Below, piece after piece: positions 7,122 through 8,754 of a stretch of DNA of 8,754 bases. The notes beneath the pieces are model-generated. The model saw only the letters and a program-made list of their open reading frames with translations. It made no database searches and was not told the DNA's origin. A program made the position numbers and the translations under genes. Source of the DNA: an uncultured Lachnospiraceae bacterium (GTDB lineage: Bacteria > Bacillota > Clostridia > Lachnospirales > Lachnospiraceae); NCBI GenBank assembly GCA_910588755.1, contig CAJUQZ010000164.1:1-8754 (forward strand), read 5' to 3'. Numbering within the stretch: position 1 is the first letter of the stretch; each line of letters begins with the position of its first letter.

Positions 7122-8183
7122 TCAGTTCAGGATAAACTGCGCATAGACCGTGTATTTGTCATAATCCCCGGCTGCGCAAAAGTCCAGGACACTCTTTTTG
7201 ATTCTGTAAGTTCCCGGCGCAAGTGTCCCGTACAGCCATTCCCAGTTTAGCTTTTGTTCCGAGCTTGCTCCTGCGGAGATTGTGTAGGAAACATTGTGAA
7301 AGGCATAATTGCCCTCCAGGGAGACAGGAACCTCCTCCCAGGTTCCATCCATAAACATTTCAATTGCAAAATCATCTCCATATTCGAGCTGTCCGGTTGG
7401 AGCGTCTGCATCATAATTGTACATTTCAAACGTTGCGCCAGTGGATGATATCTTTTTTAGCGAGCATGTCAGACCGATTTGGTCAATGTCGGACGCTTCG
7501 CTGTAGACATATGCGCCGCCTTCCTTTATGGAGGTATCAAAAGACAGCGTGTCGAGGATTTCCATAACCTGGCCGGCGCCTTGTTCCCACCAGTTTTCTA
7601 CATCATAAGACAGGACGACAATGCCGTCAAATTGCTCCTGGAAAGCGATAAAATCCCAGTACGCATGATTGTCATAGGTGCCAATACTGGCCGGTTGTCC
7701 CGCGATTGTCGGTTTTTCCTGCGCAAGCCCCATTCCGCAGACGCCAAAGCTGTCTGTATAAACGAGATCTATATAGCCCTCTGCCGCGTCCTTCGGATAG
7801 AAACGGATGCCATACGATCCGTCGAAGAGTTCTTCATTGTCTATTGGATATGTCTCATAATTCCAATTTTCAGGGATCGCCAAAGTGATTTTTCCATATG
7901 GGCCGCCCTGTGAGACAAGCGTGGTTTGTGCGGTCTCACAGGGGGTGGTGGAGATGTCAGCTGGCTGGTTTGATTTAGATGCATCTTCAGATTCTGACGT
8001 CATCGCTTCGGTGATGGGGGAATCTGCGGGTTCGGGCGTTGCGGCTTCCAATGTGTTTTGTGCTGTAGTTTCTTCCATACTTTCTTCTAGCAGTTTTGGT
8101 GTAACAATGCTTTGACAGCCGTTTAATAATAGCATGGCTGCAAGTACTGAAATGAAAGTGTAAGTCCTGGTAATTTTTTTCAT
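7122..8183 (-). CDS. Surface lipoprotein with C-terminal Ig-like domain, function unknown
   Basis: The 353-residue product starts with a lipoprotein signal: KK-ITR, a hydrophobic core and lipobox LNGC with Cys23 as the lipid site, so it should sit on the outer face of the membrane. Residues 24-92 are a Thr/Ser/Glu-rich tether. Residues 95-217 form one domain, with ITLAIPENWNYE, YGIRFYP, FGVCGMGL, YWDFIAF and ENWWEQGAG. Residues 232-353 look like the Ig-like Big_14 type fold, with LTCSLKKISSTGATFEM, WEEVP, NWEWLYG, LAPGTYRI and YDKYTVYAQF. In other Clostridia similar pairs of domains occur in lipoproteins and in the extracellular part of BlaR1-like sensors. No enzymatic residues are evident. 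A strong AAAGGAG (8193-8199) lies 9 nt before the ATG. It converges on the galactanase gene and shares no operon. The promoter is unclear. Domain names are from memory of the families. Confidence 0.88.
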   Translation of the reverse strand: MKKITRTYTFISVLAAMLLLNGCQSIVTPKLLEESMEETTAQNTLEAATPEPADSPITEAMTSESEDASKSNQPADISTTPCETAQTTLVSQGGPYGKITLAIPENWNYETYPIDNEELFDGSYGIRFYPKDAAEGYIDLVYTDSFGVCGMGLAQEKPTIAGQPASIGTYDNHAYWDFIAFQEQFDGIVVLSYDVENWWEQGAGQVMEILDTLSFDTSIKEGGAYVYSEASDIDQIGLTCSLKKISSTGATFEMYNYDADAPTGQLEYGDDFAIEMFMDGTWEEVPVSLEGNYAFHNVSYTISAGASSEQKLNWEWLYGTLAPGTYRIKKSVLDFCAAGDYDKYTVYAQFILN

Positions 8184-8192
8184 AGTTGATAT

Positions 8193-8199
8193 CTCCTTT
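8193..8199 (-). promoter_or_regulatory. Ribosome binding site of the lipoprotein gene
   Basis: On the minus strand AAAGGAG is placed 9 nt before the ATG at 8183-8181. This fixes the start and gives a complete lipoprotein signal peptide. Confidence 0.85.
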
Positions 8200-8379
8200 G
8201 CGATATGTTTTTTGATTTTGTCATTTCCCTGCTCATTTAGTCCCTTATTTATAAAGAAGGAAAAAGGTTCAGGAAGTTGCGCGGATTCACACCCATGTTT
8301 GTTTTTTCGGCTTATAAGTTACTGCGGTGTGAAAAGTAACAAAATAGGCTGATTTATTTATTGAAAAGACGAAATCGAA

Positions 8380-8408
8380 TTGACAATCGAACATACATAT
8401 GCTAATAT
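8380..8408 (+). promoter_or_regulatory. Promoter of the hicA-like gene
   Basis: A perfect TTGACA (8380-8385) is followed after 17 nt by TAATAT (8403-8408), which is preceded by TGC (8400-8402), an extended -10. A perfect TATAAT overlaps at 8406-8411 but would need a 20-nt spacer. The -35 box is flanked exactly by the direct repeat ATCGAA (8374-8379 and 8386-8391), a possible operator. The leader to the gene would be about 90 nt. Confidence 0.65.
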
Positions 8409-8448
8409 AATGCTATCAGGAGAAAGACTTGTGAAAGGGCTGTTATGA

Positions 8449-8464
8449 TGCAAATGGGTTTGCA
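8449..8464 (+). repeat. Small inverted repeat in the hicA-like leader
   Basis: TGCAAA and TTTGCA are separated by TGGG. This could be a hairpin or a protein-binding site, placed between promoter and start codon. It is short enough to be chance. Confidence 0.35.
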
Positions 8465-8504
8465 GGCAATTGATAAATGATGTGCAGGAGAGTAGTTAAC
8501 GGCA

Positions 8505-8726
8505 ATGAGCCAGTACGAGAAGATACGGTCTGATATTTTATCTGGAAATTGTGATAAGAATATATCAGAAACTGATATGAAATATTTTTTGAATAAAATC
8601 GGTGCAGTACACAAAAGAACAACCGGGTCCCACGTGCAGTATATGATAGACAATATTCCAGAATTGATAAATATCCAGCCACAAAACGGGAAGATTATAC
8701 CAGTGCTCTATCCAGTCAGAAATTAG
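8505..8726 (+). CDS. HicA-like toxin (putative), possibly C-terminally shortened
   Basis: The 73-residue product resembles clostridial HicA-family proteins, small mRNA-cleaving toxins with a double-stranded-RNA-binding fold that are normally neutralised by HicB. An N-terminal extension (MSQYEKIRSDILSG) precedes the core FLNKIGAVHKRTTGSHVQYM, where the GSH motif (41-43) carries the expected catalytic histidine. INIQPQNGK follows, and then the protein ends at PVRN. Relatives usually run on past a VRQVRN-like motif for another ten or more residues, so this copy may be shortened. The start is ATG 8505; AGGAG at 8486-8490 is 14 nt away, rather far, and a stop at 8493-8495 blocks any earlier start. 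The gene is AT-rich compared with its neighbours, in keeping with transfer. A hicB gene is not visible before the window ends 28 nt after the stop. Confidence 0.65.
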   Translation: MSQYEKIRSDILSGNCDKNISETDMKYFLNKIGAVHKRTTGSHVQYMIDNIPELINIQPQNGKIIPVLYPVRN

Positions 8727-8754
8727 ACTTGTGAGCCGCATGATTTGTGCCAGT

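Larger units (their letters stand above)
8200..8504. other. Divergent intergenic region between lipoprotein and hicA-like gene
   Basis: About 300 AT-rich bases separate the two divergent genes. Visible elements are an inverted repeat GTTACT-N11-AGTAAC (8318-8340), TTCACACC at 8286-8293 matched by GGTGTGAA at 8326-8333, and the + strand promoter listed separately. For the minus strand only weak pairs are seen, for example TATAAG at about 8312-8317 with a poor -35, so I do not assign a promoter. A tiny frame of 11 codons (8445-8480, AAAGGG upstream) lies in the leader of the hicA-like gene. Confidence 0.5.

Noticed and set aside
7479..7913. 144-codon plus-strand frame opposite the lipoprotein gene
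   Set aside because: The minus-strand gene has a lipobox, a strong ribosome site and family motifs; this frame has none of these.
8406..8411. Perfect TATAAT as the -10 paired with TTGACA at 8380
   Set aside because: The spacer would be 20 nt, too long for a typical promoter; TAATAT at 8403-8408 gives 17 nt and an extended -10.

Overview
The window looks like chromosomal DNA from an endospore-forming, Gram-positive gut-type Clostridia, most likely a member of Lachnospiraceae. The reasons are three consecutive spoVA spore genes, strong GGAGG-type ribosome sites, a very large modular secreted polysaccharide hydrolase with a LysM wall anchor, and a lipoprotein whose Ig-like domain is typical of Firmicutes. 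The genus cannot be fixed from this sequence.

Layout. Positions 1-323 hold no gene I can support. Positions 324-1917 carry spoVAA, spoVAB and spoVAC on the + strand, tightly packed, with a 1-base overlap between the first two. They encode membrane parts of the channel that moves dipicolinic acid into and out of the spore. The cluster stops after spoVAC at a 15-bp perfect inverted repeat (1999-2040), so spoVAD and spoVAE, which usually follow, are not here. A promoter with an extended -10 (2045-2072) and a leader of about 200 nt follow. They precede the dominant gene, 2280-7052 (+), a 1590-residue secreted endo-beta-1,4-galactanase (GH53). It carries three tandem N-terminal beta-sandwich modules, a bacterial Ig-like domain, a fourth CBM61-like module, a beta-rich domain of unknown function and a C-terminal LysM. 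An intrinsic terminator (7060-7092) closes it.

A lipoprotein gene (7122-8183) lies convergent on the - strand. It has a clear lipobox and a C-terminal Ig-like domain. About 320 bases of intergenic DNA follow, with inverted repeats and a good + strand promoter (8380-8408). The last gene (8505-8726) is a small, AT-rich, HicA-like toxin, apparently shortened at its C-terminus; any hicB partner would lie beyond the window.

How the parts relate. The spoVA genes form one operon. The galactanase appears to be a single-gene unit with its own promoter and terminator, and no transporter or exo-galactosidase gene lies beside it. The lipoprotein and the hicA-like gene are separate units. I see no clear evidence of a new multi-gene system. 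The points most worth a second look are the shortened spoVA operon, the repeated unassigned modules and unknown pre-LysM domain of the galactanase, its structured leader with a 44-codon ORF, and the shortened hicA-like gene.
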